The notes under the pieces were generated by a model that was not told the DNA's origin, did not search any database, and worked only from the letters and a program-made list of their open reading frames with translations. From Symbiodinium natans (Eukaryota > Sar > Dinophyceae > Suessiales > Symbiodiniaceae), in assembly GCA_905221605.1 (NCBI GenBank), contig CAJNDS010002623.1, positions 1 to 64,000 of the forward strand: a stretch of 64,000 nt of DNA. Reading direction: 5' to 3'. This document shows positions 25,950-30,872 of the stretch, one piece after another (position 1 is the stretch's first letter; each line of letters opens with the position of its first letter). Position numbers and translations under genes: made by a program.

Positions 25950-28900
25950 AAATGCCATTCTGATTGACCAGGCCCTATAAAAGCTGCCTTTTGGGGTAGG
26001 AGGTTGAGAGGTTGATGGAGTCAGCTTGCATTTAGGGTTTAGGGAGTTTAGGGTTGGGGGCCATGAGCCCTAAAACTCTGACCTCTACTTGGAGGTTCAT
26101 GGTACTCGCAAACCAAATTGTGATTGCACTTATAACCCAATTATAACCAGATTCTGGGCAATTAAGGGGCTTGTAAGTGAAGTATAAGTACAGCTATGAT
26201 TGGCTACTGATACCACGAACCTCCAAGCAGAATTCCTCGCCTGCAAGTATCCCCAGCAGGATAGGCCCAAGGCGATTCCTTTGCACGGCTGTGGGCTTTA
26301 AAGCGGGCCTCTGAAGCCTCACCTCACACTTACCTACGGGTCCTTAGTAGGGAATGAGGGAGTTAGGCACCTTATAGCCCCCTAAAAAAACTACCCTTTA
26401 AGGGATTGTGCAAGACACATTCCCTCATGCCCCCAGTAGCATGAAGGCTTAAGGCTTAAGGGTTAGAGGCCTACGGGTTTCAGAACTTATCGGATTAAAG
26501 GGTGGGCATAAGAGTTTAACTAGGAGTGTAAGTTGTTTGACTTGGGGGGGGAGTTAGGGGGTTGGGTTGGGTGTTCATTCGATTTTGCGGTAGCCTACAC
26601 ATCTACCAGCACGGTGGATGGAAGAAATCTTGCGCCACCTACACTAACTACACGCGGGTCTTCTGGCAGTACGACACATCTCCTAGTTACCCTAAATCCT
26701 AAACCTTTAAATCCTAGACCCTAAACCCCAAACCCTAAATCCTAAACCCTACACCCTGGTTGCCGTTTCTCGGAATCTTGAAAGCTCCGCATATTGCGGT
26801 CCCCCCTTGCGAATGGATGCAAACGGACCCGGGCTGCCTTTTCAGACCTCTTAAGACTGCTCATCTCAACCCTGAAAGGCTTAGGGTTTCGGGTTTAGGG
26901 CTAGGGTTTAGGTTTGGGGCTTAGGGTTTCGGGTTTCGGGCTTGAGGCTTGTCTCGCGGCCGCCCGGCTCACTGTGCATCCTCCCGGCATGGCACCAAGC
27001 ACCATGCCACCCGATCGGCTTGCTCTCTGCAAGATCCCCTACAGACCAAAGTAGTAACTATAGGCCGTACTGATACAAGAAACAGCATGTCCACTGGTGT
27101 ACATGCGGCATTTAGATATGCACAGATGCCGATACACTTGTATGGTCTAGATAAACAAACCCCCCAAAACACACGAATGCAACTAGCTGTCGGTTCCACA
27201 TGATACTCAGTTTTACCGTTCTTTCTATATGGATATGTGTGATTAGTACTTAATGATATTCGTATTAATATGTGTATGTATGTATATATATATATATTAT
27301 TTATATTTATGTTTATATTTATATTTATATGCATAATTATATTTATATTTATTTCTATATATATATACATTTATATTCATTCCTTTATATATATATATAT
27401 ATATATACGTTAAGCTGAAACTCGCACTTCAAAAAGCTGCCTGTGGTGCAGACTTCTGGGGCTCCGATCCTGCCCCTTGCTCTCAGCCGCGCATGCCCAA
27501 GTCCCGGCTGTTCTGGATCCGTTGAGCAAGCCTGCCCTAGATTCCGTCTGCCACGTCTGGGGCGTTCGTCCTGATCCAGTCTGCTGCCTGGAGCAAGTTT
27601 TGTGTTGCGTCAACGTCCTCGGATGTGGATAGAATCCACCGGCAGTAGTCCACATCGGTCTGGACAATCTCCGAAAGCAAGGAGCCTCTGTACTTGCCGA
27701 ACTTAAATACAGGCTGAGCAGGCACATCCGCCACGTCTGGAGCATTCGTCTTGATCCAGTCTGCTGCCTGGAGCAATCCTTGTGATGCTTCAGCCTCCTC
27801 GGATTTTGATAGAATCCACTGGCAGTAGTCCGGGTCCTCCTTGACAATCTGCGACAGCAAGGACCCACGGTACTTGCCGAACAGAACTACAGGCCCAGCA
27901 GTCATGTCCGCCACTTCCGGAGCGTTCGTCCTGATCCAGTCTGCTGCCTCGATCAAGCTATACGAAGCGTCACCATCCTCGGATGCGGAAAGAATCCACC
28001 GGCAGTAGTCCACGTCGGTCTGGACAACCTCCGACAGCAAGGAGCCTTGGTACTTGCCGAACTTAAGTACGGGCTCAGCAGTCGCGCCCGCCACGTCCGG
28101 AGCATTCGTCTTGATCCAGTCTGCTGCCTCGATCAACATATCTGTGGCGTCAGCGTCCTCGCATGCCGATAGAAGCCACTGGCAGTAGCCCGCGTCCTTC
28201 TGGACAACCTCCGACAGCAAGGACCCACGGTACTTGCCGAAGGAAACTTCAAGGTCAGCACCAGGCGCAAAGGCCGGAAATGCCCCGCAAGCCCACAGAA
28301 CCAAGCCAACAGCTGCCACTGCCGAAAAGCTACGGGCACGGCGGAAGGAAGAGGTCCTCATGTCTACGAAGCAGGCCACGGAAGCCAGGACAAGACTTGA
28401 TCTTTGAGTCCCAAATGGCAGCTCGCGCCACAGCCGCGTTTAGGGTGAGCAAAAAAACACAACGGCAGCGAAGGCTTTCCCGAAAAGACTACGCCGCTAA
28501 ACCCTAAACCCTATACGCCCTAAACCCGAAACCCTAAACCCCAAAACCCCAAACCCTACGCCCCTGACAGCTTCGAGCAGGCGGCCCATTGGGAGCAGGC
28601 ACAGGGCAAAGCACCAGAAGCGCTCCAGCACTTCGGCGAGAATGCAGAGGCACCTTAGGATTTAGGGTTTAGTGGCCCGTCGCGACCCTAAACCCTAAAC
28701 CCTAAACCCTAAACCCTAAACCCTAAACCCTAAACCCTAAACCCTAAACCCTAAACCCTAAACCCTAAACCGCTTATGATGTTCGTCTCGCCCAGAGCTG
28801 TGGGGTTTCGTTTTTTCTTCAGCCCTTGGGCGTTTAGGGTTTAGTGGCCCGTCGTGCTGGCCATGGGGCTTAGCATCATGAATGGTAGCCACTGCAGGTA

Positions 28901-30868
28901 GCCTTTCCACAAAATCTAGAATAACCCTGAACCCTAAACGCTGAACCCTAAACCCTGAACCCTGGACCCTAAACCCTGAACCCTAAACCCTGAACCCGTC
29001 TATTACTGCAGTACTGATGCAACTGCACCGGGTTTAGACCTAAACCCTAAACCCTGAACCCTGAACCCTAAAAGCCTAAACCCTAATGTTAACATGACAT
29101 TTTTCAATGGGGTGGTAATAGTAATATTCGCCGGGCCAGAGGGCCCCAGCCCAAGACTACGTTCCATTACGGGAGGTTTTCGGGCTGATGTATGTAAACA
29201 AGCATATAGGGGGGGGGGGGGGGGGTCTGATGAAAATAATAATGGGGTGACAATTGTAAAATTTGGCTGGCCAGGAATCGAAAAACTTACTGAGGATGGC
29301 TTAAGAGTTCCATTACAGCAGAGCAGGACAACAGACAGACGAAGACGGGGCCGCAGAGCAAAAGGAGCTGCAGAGAGCGAGCAGAACCCTTCAAGACAAA
29401 GCAAAGCAGACCCTGACAACTGACCCCCCAGCCCCCCAGACCCCAGATCCCCAGAATTCTTTATTGGCACCCACTCCTTTTTTTCCACCCTCCAAACCCC
29501 GGAGACCAAAACAAAATTTGGGGGGGGGGTGGGGGTGGGGGGGGTTGATTAATGCGACGTTAACATTAAACCCTAAACCCTAAACCCTAAACCCTAAAAC
29601 CCTAAACCCTAAAACCCTAAAACCCTAAAACCCTAAAACCCTAAAACCCTAAAACCCTAAAACCCTAAAACCCTAAAACCCAAAAACCCAAAAACCCTAA
29701 AACCCTAAACCCAAAAACCCAATTTCAAAACCCCAAGGCCTAAACCCTAAACCCCCGTTCAAAGGTGCCAAGTCGGTTCTCTGAGACTCCCGGCGACATC
29801 GCGACAACTTCGGCGGGCGGAACTGCTTCGAGATTTGTGAAGATCCTCGCCTGTGTCCAGAGGCGGTTTAGGGTTTAGGGTTTAGGGTTTAGGGTTTAGG
29901 GTTTAGGGTTTAGGGTTTAGGGTTTAGGGTCTAGGGCTAGACCCAAGAGGAATCTAGACATCATGATCCTCATGCCCTGAAGGTAAAGTATAGTCGTAGG
30001 CTTTAGGGTGTAGGGTTTAAGGGAGTCACGGCCAAGAAGATCACGTTCAAACCACTGAACATCCATGTGCACTGTTTAGGGTTTAGGGTTTAGGGTTAAA
30101 AACTCCGCGAAACCACTCCAAGTAAACAGGTACACCTTGAAACCTAAACCCTGAGCCCTGTACAGACTAGGTCAAAAAAACACCTATACACCTCTGAAAA
30201 TACTCCTAGATCTGATCCTCTTATATCAAACTCAACATGGGGAAAATGTGATAGAACCCAGGGGCCATCCCTCACCCTAAACCCTAAACCCTAAACCCTA
30301 AACCCAAGGGCCACTCTAACACGCTCCGAGACGGGTAGTAGGCAGGATGCCGCAAGCGCGACGAAGAGGATGAATGTGAGCTTGTGAGGCCGCAGGTGCT
30401 GTATGGCCTTGCAAAGGTTTTAGGGTTTAGGGTTTAGGATTTAGGGTTTAGGGTAGCGGGCCTAGGGTATACGGTATAGGGCATAGGGTTTGGGCTTTAG
30501 GGTTTTGCGCTTCCGAGGGTATACAAAGCACGTGGCCTCACGTCGTGACTTTCTTTTCGATTTGTTATCAGTACTTTGTACGGGGGTTTCCGCACATAGC
30601 AACATGTAAACCTATGTCTACAGCATGTGTATCAATCTGGCTGCAGCCACCCAGAGAAAAACAAGACACCCAGAATCCTTGTAAATAACCCTAAACCCTA
30701 AACCCTAAACCCTAAACCCTAAACCCTAAACCCTAAACCCTAAACCCTAAACCCTAAGTCCAAGGGTGCTGCTGCCTCGCGGCCACCACTTGCGAAGTGC
30801 TTCGTGCTTAGGTCTGAACAAGCTTGGCAAGGTTGTTTCTTGGGCTTGAGAAACTTTCGGGAGTACAT
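429..30868 (-). CDS. Gene B (or 3' part of gene A): multi-exon membrane protein of unknown function, partial (gene span)
   Basis: Span of about 19 minus-strand exons from 30868 down to 429, listed separately. A possible start ATG (30868-30866) lies four bases after an AG acceptor, but the same exon could continue gene A. The reading gives several hydrophobic stretches (LTFILFVALAASCLLPV; FWCFALCLLPMG; VVGQLILGLAYTV; VWPVIFAFPCV; AVTFLLAGPG; VGFGVLLAAWLAGGV), consistent with a multi-pass membrane region. A soluble part follows, with motifs EYYHVSCLNDVDSIY, SWYHLVSRHGSEMSYAKNHP, ECHFETGSICFDTDFP and CTDNGYTGAIGRFGLLGG. I recognise no family. The 3' end is outside the window. An intact unrelated gene lies in the intron between 28559 and 23299. 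Confidence 0.55.
559..675. mobile_element. Family A inverted-repeat element A1 (introner/MITE-like, complete)
   Basis: TACTTGGAGGTTCATGGTAC ... CACCATGAACCTCCAAGTA: terminal inverted repeats of about 20 bp around a core rich in TTATAAGTGGGTTATAAGTAC. No coding capacity. The ends carry GGAG|GTTCAT and CCTCCAAG|, usable as splice donor and acceptor. Confidence 0.85.
1283..1348 (-). CDS. Gene B exon 47
   Basis: CTTAG|G CTC GCG GCC ... AGC GCA TG|GTGCGA encodes LAAVENGQTLIKRHGEKTAS plus Ala. Split Trp codons at both ends agree with exons 46 and 48. A long CATA microsatellite lies upstream in the intron. Confidence 0.66.
1405..1558 (+). repeat. (CATA)n microsatellite with (AT)n tail
   Basis: About 30 tetranucleotides, partly degenerate, then ATATAT. 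Confidence 0.95.
2411..2534. mobile_element. Family B inverted-repeat element B1
   Basis: TACAAAGAAGGGCCCCCCTACTATGG...AAGTCCCTCCTTGTA with core AGTTAAGGGCCTTATAACC...TTAGGATCCTTATAACCCAATT. About 124 bp and non-coding. Confidence 0.8.
3026..3091 (-). CDS. Gene B exon 46
   Basis: GAGCAG|G ACC GGC TCC ... GCT GCT TG|GCTTCG encodes TGSICFDTDFPLLTRRVSGA plus Ala. Joined to exon 45 it gives ECHFETGSICFDTDF. GC donor. Confidence 0.66.
3608..3722. mobile_element. Family A-prime element (copy 1 of 3)
   Basis: TTGGAGGATCGGCGCGCTTCGTAAGTAGGGTTATAAGTAC ... AGTTACCTTGCTTATAACCCCACTTGCTAGG. Related copies lie at 45065-45228 and 63178-63345 (ACTTAGTAAGTRGGGTTGTRAGT). All three share the inner TACAGTTACCTTACTT block. 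Confidence 0.65.
3812..3887 (-). CDS. Gene B exon 45
   Basis: AAGCAG|AG GTC ATC ... CAC TTT GA|GTTTAGGG encodes VIGDADSEPIAVQLGATQIL then ECHF. The acceptor lies only a few bases beyond the terminal repeat of family-A element A2 (CCTCCAAG CAGAG), so the element supplies the intron end. Confidence 0.68.
3891..4194. mobile_element. Family A element A2 with telomere arrays at mirror positions
   Basis: Left end CTTGGAGGTTCATGGTACTGAATAACCCAAATC runs straight into TTTAGGG repeats. The right end has CCCTAAACCC then GATTTGGGTTACAAGTACCATGAACC, its mirror. An extra copy of TTGGGTTACAAGTACCATGA (4074-4093) precedes the right array. The left end abuts the acceptor of exon 45. Confidence 0.85.
4428..4521 (-). 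CDS. Gene B exon 44
   Basis: GAGCAG|GTG CCC TTC ... TTG CAG G|GTTTAGGG encodes VPFVETDIVAGTSPPSVASV then ATLWNCGLGLQ. The donor is telomere sequence. Confidence 0.66.
4858..5352 (+). repeat. Degenerate 11/12-bp satellite, (CCGTTACAGCTT/C)n
   Basis: About 40 copies of TCCGTTACAGC with variants. All three plus frames are open because the unit lacks stops, so long frames here are not genes. Confidence 0.92.
5646..5706 (-). CDS. Gene B exon 43
   Basis: GCGCAG|G TCC TGG TAC ... AAC CAC CCA|GCCCC encodes SWYHLVSRHGSEMSYAKNHP with nearly all G/C third positions. GC donor. Here the bracket is reversed: TTTAGGG on the left and CCCTAAA on the right. Confidence 0.68.
5711..5862 (-). repeat. CCCTAAA array passing into CCCTGAA units
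   Basis: Ten canonical units then about ten CCCTGAA units, immediately upstream (minus strand) of exon 43. Confidence 0.95.
6254..6425. mobile_element. Family J element (copy 1)
   Basis: AAAGGAGGGACCCTTATAAGGGACCTTAGGGTT...(TA)n...TACCTTCTAGGGGGTCCCTCCTTATA. Related copies: 32694-32812, 49516-49893 (with microsatellite insert) and 56757-56927 (with a tandemly doubled left end). Confidence 0.7.
7878..8093 (-). repeat. Variant array: CCCCTAAA then CCCCTAAG units
   Basis: A run of octamers CCCCTAAA, then CCCTAGA/CCCTAAA, then CCCCTAAG, each block homogeneous. It lies just downstream (minus strand) of exon 42. Confidence 0.95.
8121..8182 (-). CDS. Gene B exon 42
   Basis: CTTGAG|GAT ATC GCG ... 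CCC GGC AA|GCTGCG encodes DIAPSWSRTSTPPAIEPRPG. GC donor. Two other frames, one on each strand, are also open; this one is chosen because it joins exon 43 as GKSWYHLV. Confidence 0.55.
8214..8231. repeat. Head-to-head telomere-repeat junction
   Basis: GGTTTAGGGCCCTAAACC: a perfect 18-bp palindrome where a G-strand array meets a C-strand array, the arrangement expected from end-to-end telomere fusion. It lies about 30 bp upstream (minus strand) of exon 42. Confidence 0.9.
8468..8549. mobile_element. Family A element A3 (right half only)
   Basis: Core TAATATGGTCATAAGTGCAGCTATAAGTACAG and right terminus CCTTGAACCTCCAAGTA; the left end is missing. Confidence 0.6.
8939..10562 (-). CDS. Triplicated mini-exon candidate (8939-8971, 9830-9862, 10522-10562)
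   Basis: Each copy of the 8.9-11.1 kb duplication holds CAG|G GCC AGG TTC TGC AAG ... on the minus strand, encoding ARFCKLQEHTK or ARFCKMQEHIK. Donors are GTGAGC in copy A, GTGACC in copy B and GCCAGC in copy C. Copies A and B are 33 bp, so phase-neutral. Copy C carries an extra 8 bp that would shift the frame. Their place between exons 41 and 42 is phase-ambiguous. Confidence 0.35.
9444..9586 (-). repeat. Variant array: CCCTCAAA octamers
   Basis: About 16 nearly uniform CCCTCAAA units between duplication copies A and B. Confidence 0.95.
9691..9806 (+). repeat. TTTAGGG array between copies A and B of the 0.6-0.9 kb duplication
   Basis: About 16 perfect units ending directly at the start of duplication copy B. 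Confidence 0.95.
12057..12645. repeat. Cluster of CTACGCG(G/C) motifs
   Basis: About 20 copies of CTACGCG or near-matches, often as CCTACGCGGAC pairs with irregular spacing, around an AT-rich microsatellite (12340-12515). Absent elsewhere in the window. Confidence 0.8.
13615..13725. mobile_element. Family F element F1
   Basis: TTGGCTGCACTCAGGAGGGTAGCTATAAATTAAACTTTTAGCTGCC...AGTTACAGTAGAGTACCACAAAG. Over 85% like F2-F4 by eye. Confidence 0.8.
13931..13986 (-). CDS. Gene B exon 41
   Basis: CGGCAG|GC GCC CCT GCA ... TCC ATC TAT|GCGCC encodes APAEYYHVSCLNDVDSIY. The split Gly with exon 40 agrees. The frame stays open through APAPASTG to GTTTAGGG, so a longer version exists. Confidence 0.68.
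14973..15025 (-). CDS. Gene B exon 40
   Basis: CCCCCAG|C CTG GCC CAG ... CCA GGA G|GTGAGT encodes LAQSSTFFVDLSKTGPG. Strong GTGAGT donor. A 12-bp inverted repeat (CCTGGCCCAGTC/GACTGGGCCAGG) makes both strands look codable; minus is preferred for the donor and phase. Confidence 0.68.
15301..15422. mobile_element. Family B element B2
   Basis: ACAAGGAGGGGCCCCCTAGTTATAAG...AAGTAAGGGGGCCCCTCCTTGTA: perfect outer inverted repeats around the same core as B1, in opposite orientation. Confidence 0.85.
15996..16136. mobile_element. Family A element A5
   Basis: TACTTGGAGG...AAGTACCATGAACCTCC with the typical core (CACTTATAAC, TTATAATTGGGTTA). It abuts family-E element E1 and, through it, exon 39. Confidence 0.75.
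16135..16239. mobile_element. Family E element E1
   Basis: CTAGACCCAGGAGTAACCTAGGAATAAAAAAGGGTACCCTTTTTGG...GGGGCCTATTCCGGG. Same family as 32142-32249, 34331-34442, 36425-36535 and 51648-51760. It lies on the donor side of exon 39. Confidence 0.75.
16259..16317 (-). CDS. Gene B exon 39 (hydrophobic)
   Basis: GAAAAG|GTC GGG TTC ... TAC GCC AC|GCGGGC encodes VGFGVLLAAWLAGGVRFYA, a membrane segment with very high G/C third positions. The frame is also open upstream of the acceptor. The donor side adjoins a family-E element. Confidence 0.72.
17006..17035 (+). repeat. Run of 30 C
   Basis: Pure homopolymer beside a CCCTAAA array, donor side of exon 38. Other long runs: 25914-25939 (26 C then 13 A), 34834-34856 (23 G), 47141-47158 (18 G). 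Confidence 0.95.
17112..17171 (-). CDS. Gene B exon 38
   Basis: TTCCACAG|AGC CTG GCA ... CTG GAG|GCCCC: 20 codons, SLAAAGAAHFFATGKRRSLE. GC donor. Telomere-like arrays and a 30-C run lie just beyond the donor. Confidence 0.68.
17500..17761 (+). other. Unexplained repeat-free block with a plus-strand open frame
   Basis: The 17.35-18.0 kb part of an intron lacks telomere arrays. It holds a plus frame reading through CPKVAVDIITYDTRISAKND to a stop at 17761, opposite to all other coding signal. It may be the relic of an inserted gene or element. Confidence 0.2.
18256..18383. mobile_element. Family A element A6
   Basis: The left terminal repeat has fused with a heptamer (TTTAGGGTTCATGGTACTT); the right end is TGGAACCTCCAAGTA. 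Confidence 0.75.
18513..18745. mobile_element. Family D inverted-repeat element D1
   Basis: TTGGGATGTCCACTCTTATACTAACAGTCC...ACGGGGGAACATCCCAA, about 233 bp, with inner inverted blocks. Confidence 0.78.
19122..19176 (-). CDS. Gene B exon 37 (hydrophobic)
   Basis: TCCAAG|G ACC GCG TCC ... GGG CCT GGG|GTGAGT encodes TASWLGRSAVTFLLAGPG. Strong GTGAGT donor; C-strand and G-strand arrays on the two flanks. Confidence 0.72.
19681..19788. mobile_element. Family H element H2
   Basis: CCCTTAGGGTCCATGTCC...TACTTGGGCC...AGGTGCATGGACCCTTAGGG; inverted ends of about 20 bp. Confidence 0.75.
20183..20286. mobile_element. Family I element (copy 1)
   Basis: TTAGTTGCTGAAATCACAAGCCCCCAAAAAAGTGCGCACTTTCAGTTCTATAGGGGATT...AGTGTACTCATTCAGCTACC. 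Copy 2 is at 38701-38798 with the same layout. Confidence 0.7.
20423..20476 (-). CDS. Gene B exon 36
   Basis: GACCAG|G GTG ACT CTG ... GCA GAG TG|GCCAAT encodes VTLPIGSTASPVYSAAE. GC donor, in phase with exons 35 and 37. Confidence 0.7.
22140..22220 (-). CDS. Gene B exon 35
   Basis: CTCCCAG|G TTG GCC CGG ... CGC AGA TG|GTCGG encodes LARRHPEVWPVIFAFPCVHT then AHRFRR. The split Arg codon with exon 34 (AG/G) and split Trp with exon 36 (TG/G) both agree. Confidence 0.75.
22239..22445 (+). repeat. TTTAGGG array passing into a TTAGGGG array
   Basis: Eleven canonical units, then about ten TTAGGGG units, then mixed variants; upstream flank of exon 35. Confidence 0.95.
22464..22611. mobile_element. 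Family C inverted-repeat element C2
   Basis: GGGAAGTTACATGGTCCCTT...AGGGACCATGCAACTACCC. Other copies: 33057-33214, 33751-33823 (partial) and 51047-51241. Confidence 0.75.
23225..23298 (-). CDS. Gene B exon 34 (hydrophobic)
   Basis: CCCCCAG|GTG GTT GGT ... ATG TGG AG|GTTTAGGG encodes VVGQLILGLAYTVHRAPLAR then VAMW. A good polypyrimidine tract and AG|G on one side; on the other a donor GT lying in the telomere heptamer. The clearest example of an exon bounded by telomere-like introns. Confidence 0.78.
23759..23911. mobile_element. Family D element D2 containing a telomere array
   Basis: TTGAGATGTTCCCCCTTCTAC...GTAGAAGGGGGAACATCCCAA, with CCCTAAA-type repeats filling 23816-23883. Confidence 0.82.
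24645..25060. repeat. Long telomeric hairpin (inverted repeat with 24-bp loop)
   Basis: Left arm 24645-24867 is a CCCTAAA array ending in AAACCCTAATTAAG...GCGTAGGGA. Right arm 24892-25060 is its mirror, TCCCTACGC...CTTAATTAGGG, continuing into a TTTAGGG array. The unique inner parts (about 40 bp) match perfectly. The loop is 24868-24891. The whole reads like a miniature linear molecule with telomeres facing outwards. Confidence 0.95.
25152..25347 (+). repeat. 22-bp tandem repeat (GCGGCCAAATTCGGAAAATAAA)
   Basis: About nine units, more diverged at the left. The minus-strand frame reading FGRFIFRIWP repeats is a by-product. Confidence 0.92.
25429..25496. mobile_element. Family D element D3 (short)
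   Basis: TTGGGATGTTCCCCCTCATAC...AGTATAAGGGGGAACATCCCAA; only 68 bp, nearly a simple hairpin. Confidence 0.85.
25781..25879. mobile_element. Family G element G1
   Basis: GTTCATAGTTGGGATAGTAATAAAAATGTAAAATT...AAGTACCCTTAAAAATGTAAAATGTTATCCCACTATGACAAAG. The second copy, G2, is at 37043-37149. Confidence 0.75.
26086..26228. mobile_element. Family A element A7 (complete)
   Basis: TACTTGGAGGTTCATGGTAC...TACCACGAACCTCCAAG with the conserved core TTATAACCCAATTATAACC. Confidence 0.82.
26740..27205. other. Unassigned repeat-poor sequence
   Basis: No telomere arrays except a short degenerate one at about 26880-26945. No frame stands out; part of the long exon 33-34 intron. Confidence 0.5.
27206..27408 (+). 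repeat. AT-rich degenerate TTTATA microsatellite region
   Basis: ATATTTATATTTATATT-type repeats directly downstream of the FGKY-repeat gene. No gene seen. Confidence 0.85.
27537..28361 (-). CDS. Intronless gene with four tandem FGKYRGS (exonuclease-X C-terminal-like / DUF3820-like) domains
   Basis: Uninterrupted frame of 274 codons from ATG 28361-28359 to a stop at 27539-27537. Residues 1-35 form a basic start (MRTSSFRRARSF) and a hydrophobic core (AVAAVGLVLWACGAFPAFAPG), so a signal peptide. The FAPG after it recalls the F-containing motif that begins the transit peptide of dinoflagellate plastid proteins; that is only a resemblance. The rest is four near-identical units of about 60 residues, each with FGKY(R/Q)GSLLS, then D-Y-C-(Q/R)-W-(I/L)-LS, then AADWI(K/R)TNAP(D/E)VA. 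The FGKY-G...DYC-WIL pattern fits the small domain at the C-terminus of exonuclease-X-like proteins, known from memory. No catalytic residues are visible, so a binding role is more likely. It is the only long intact single-exon frame here, lies in an intron of gene B on the same strand, and has a possible relict spliced leader 41 bp upstream, so it may be a retrogene. Confidence 0.85.
   Translation of the reverse strand: MRTSSFRRARSFSAVAAVGLVLWACGAFPAFAPGADLEVSFGKYRGSLLSEVVQKDAGYCQWLLSACEDADATDMLIEAADWIKTNAPDVAGATAEPVLKFGKYQGSLLSEVVQTDVDYCRWILSASEDGDASYSLIEAADWIRTNAPEVADMTAGPVVLFGKYRGSLLSQIVKEDPDYCQWILSKSEEAEASQGLLQAADWIKTNAPDVADVPAQPVFKFGKYRGSLLSEIVQTDVDYCRWILSTSEDVDATQNLLQAADWIRTNAPDVADGI
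28402..28422 (-). other. Possible relict dinoflagellate spliced-leader sequence upstream of the FGKY-repeat gene
   Basis: Read on the minus strand this is GCTGCCATTTGGGACTCAAAG. The dinoflagellate spliced leader ends in GTAGCCATTTTGGCTCAAG (from memory). GCCATTT, GG, CTCAA and the final G agree in order, with small indels. It lies 41 bp before the start codon of an intronless gene, where a leader kept after reverse transcription of a mature mRNA would be expected. The match is imperfect and could be chance. Confidence 0.35.
28560..28653 (-). CDS. Gene B exon 33 (hydrophobic)
   Basis: CTAAG|G TGC CTC TGC ... AGG GGC|GTAGGG encodes CLCILAEVLERFWCFALCLL then PMGRLLEAVRG. A membrane segment. The 5.3-kb intron after it contains the intact FGKY-repeat gene. 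Confidence 0.7.
29753..29850 (-). CDS. Gene B exon 32
   Basis: GACACAG|GCG AGG ATC ... GAA CGG GG|GTTTAGGG encodes ARIFTNLEAVPPAEVVAMSP then GVSENRLGTFERG. The donor is the first bases of the telomere array. The plus strand is also open here, but the minus reading joins exons 31 and 33 in phase. Confidence 0.7.
30321..30407 (-). CDS. Gene B exon 31 (hydrophobic)
   Basis: TGCAAG|GCC ATA CAG ... GAG CGT|GTTAGA: 29 codons including LTFILFVALAASCLLPVSER, a clear membrane-spanning candidate. Bracketed by CCCTAAA left and TTTAGGG right. Confidence 0.7.
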
Positions 30869-30872
30869 TTGC
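30776..30872 (-). CDS. Exon 30: last exon of gene A or first exon of gene B
   Basis: The acceptor TTTTTAAACAG|GCAAATG serves two readings. Frame 1 (phase from exon 29) gives [20 protein letters not shown] and TAA at 30810-30808. Frame 2 starts at ATG 30868 or reads on from a longer exon 29. It gives [20 protein letters not shown] then [11 protein letters not shown] with a GC donor at 30776, and joins exon 31 in phase. An AG four bases before an ATG is also what spliced-leader trans splicing would need. Confidence 0.5.
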
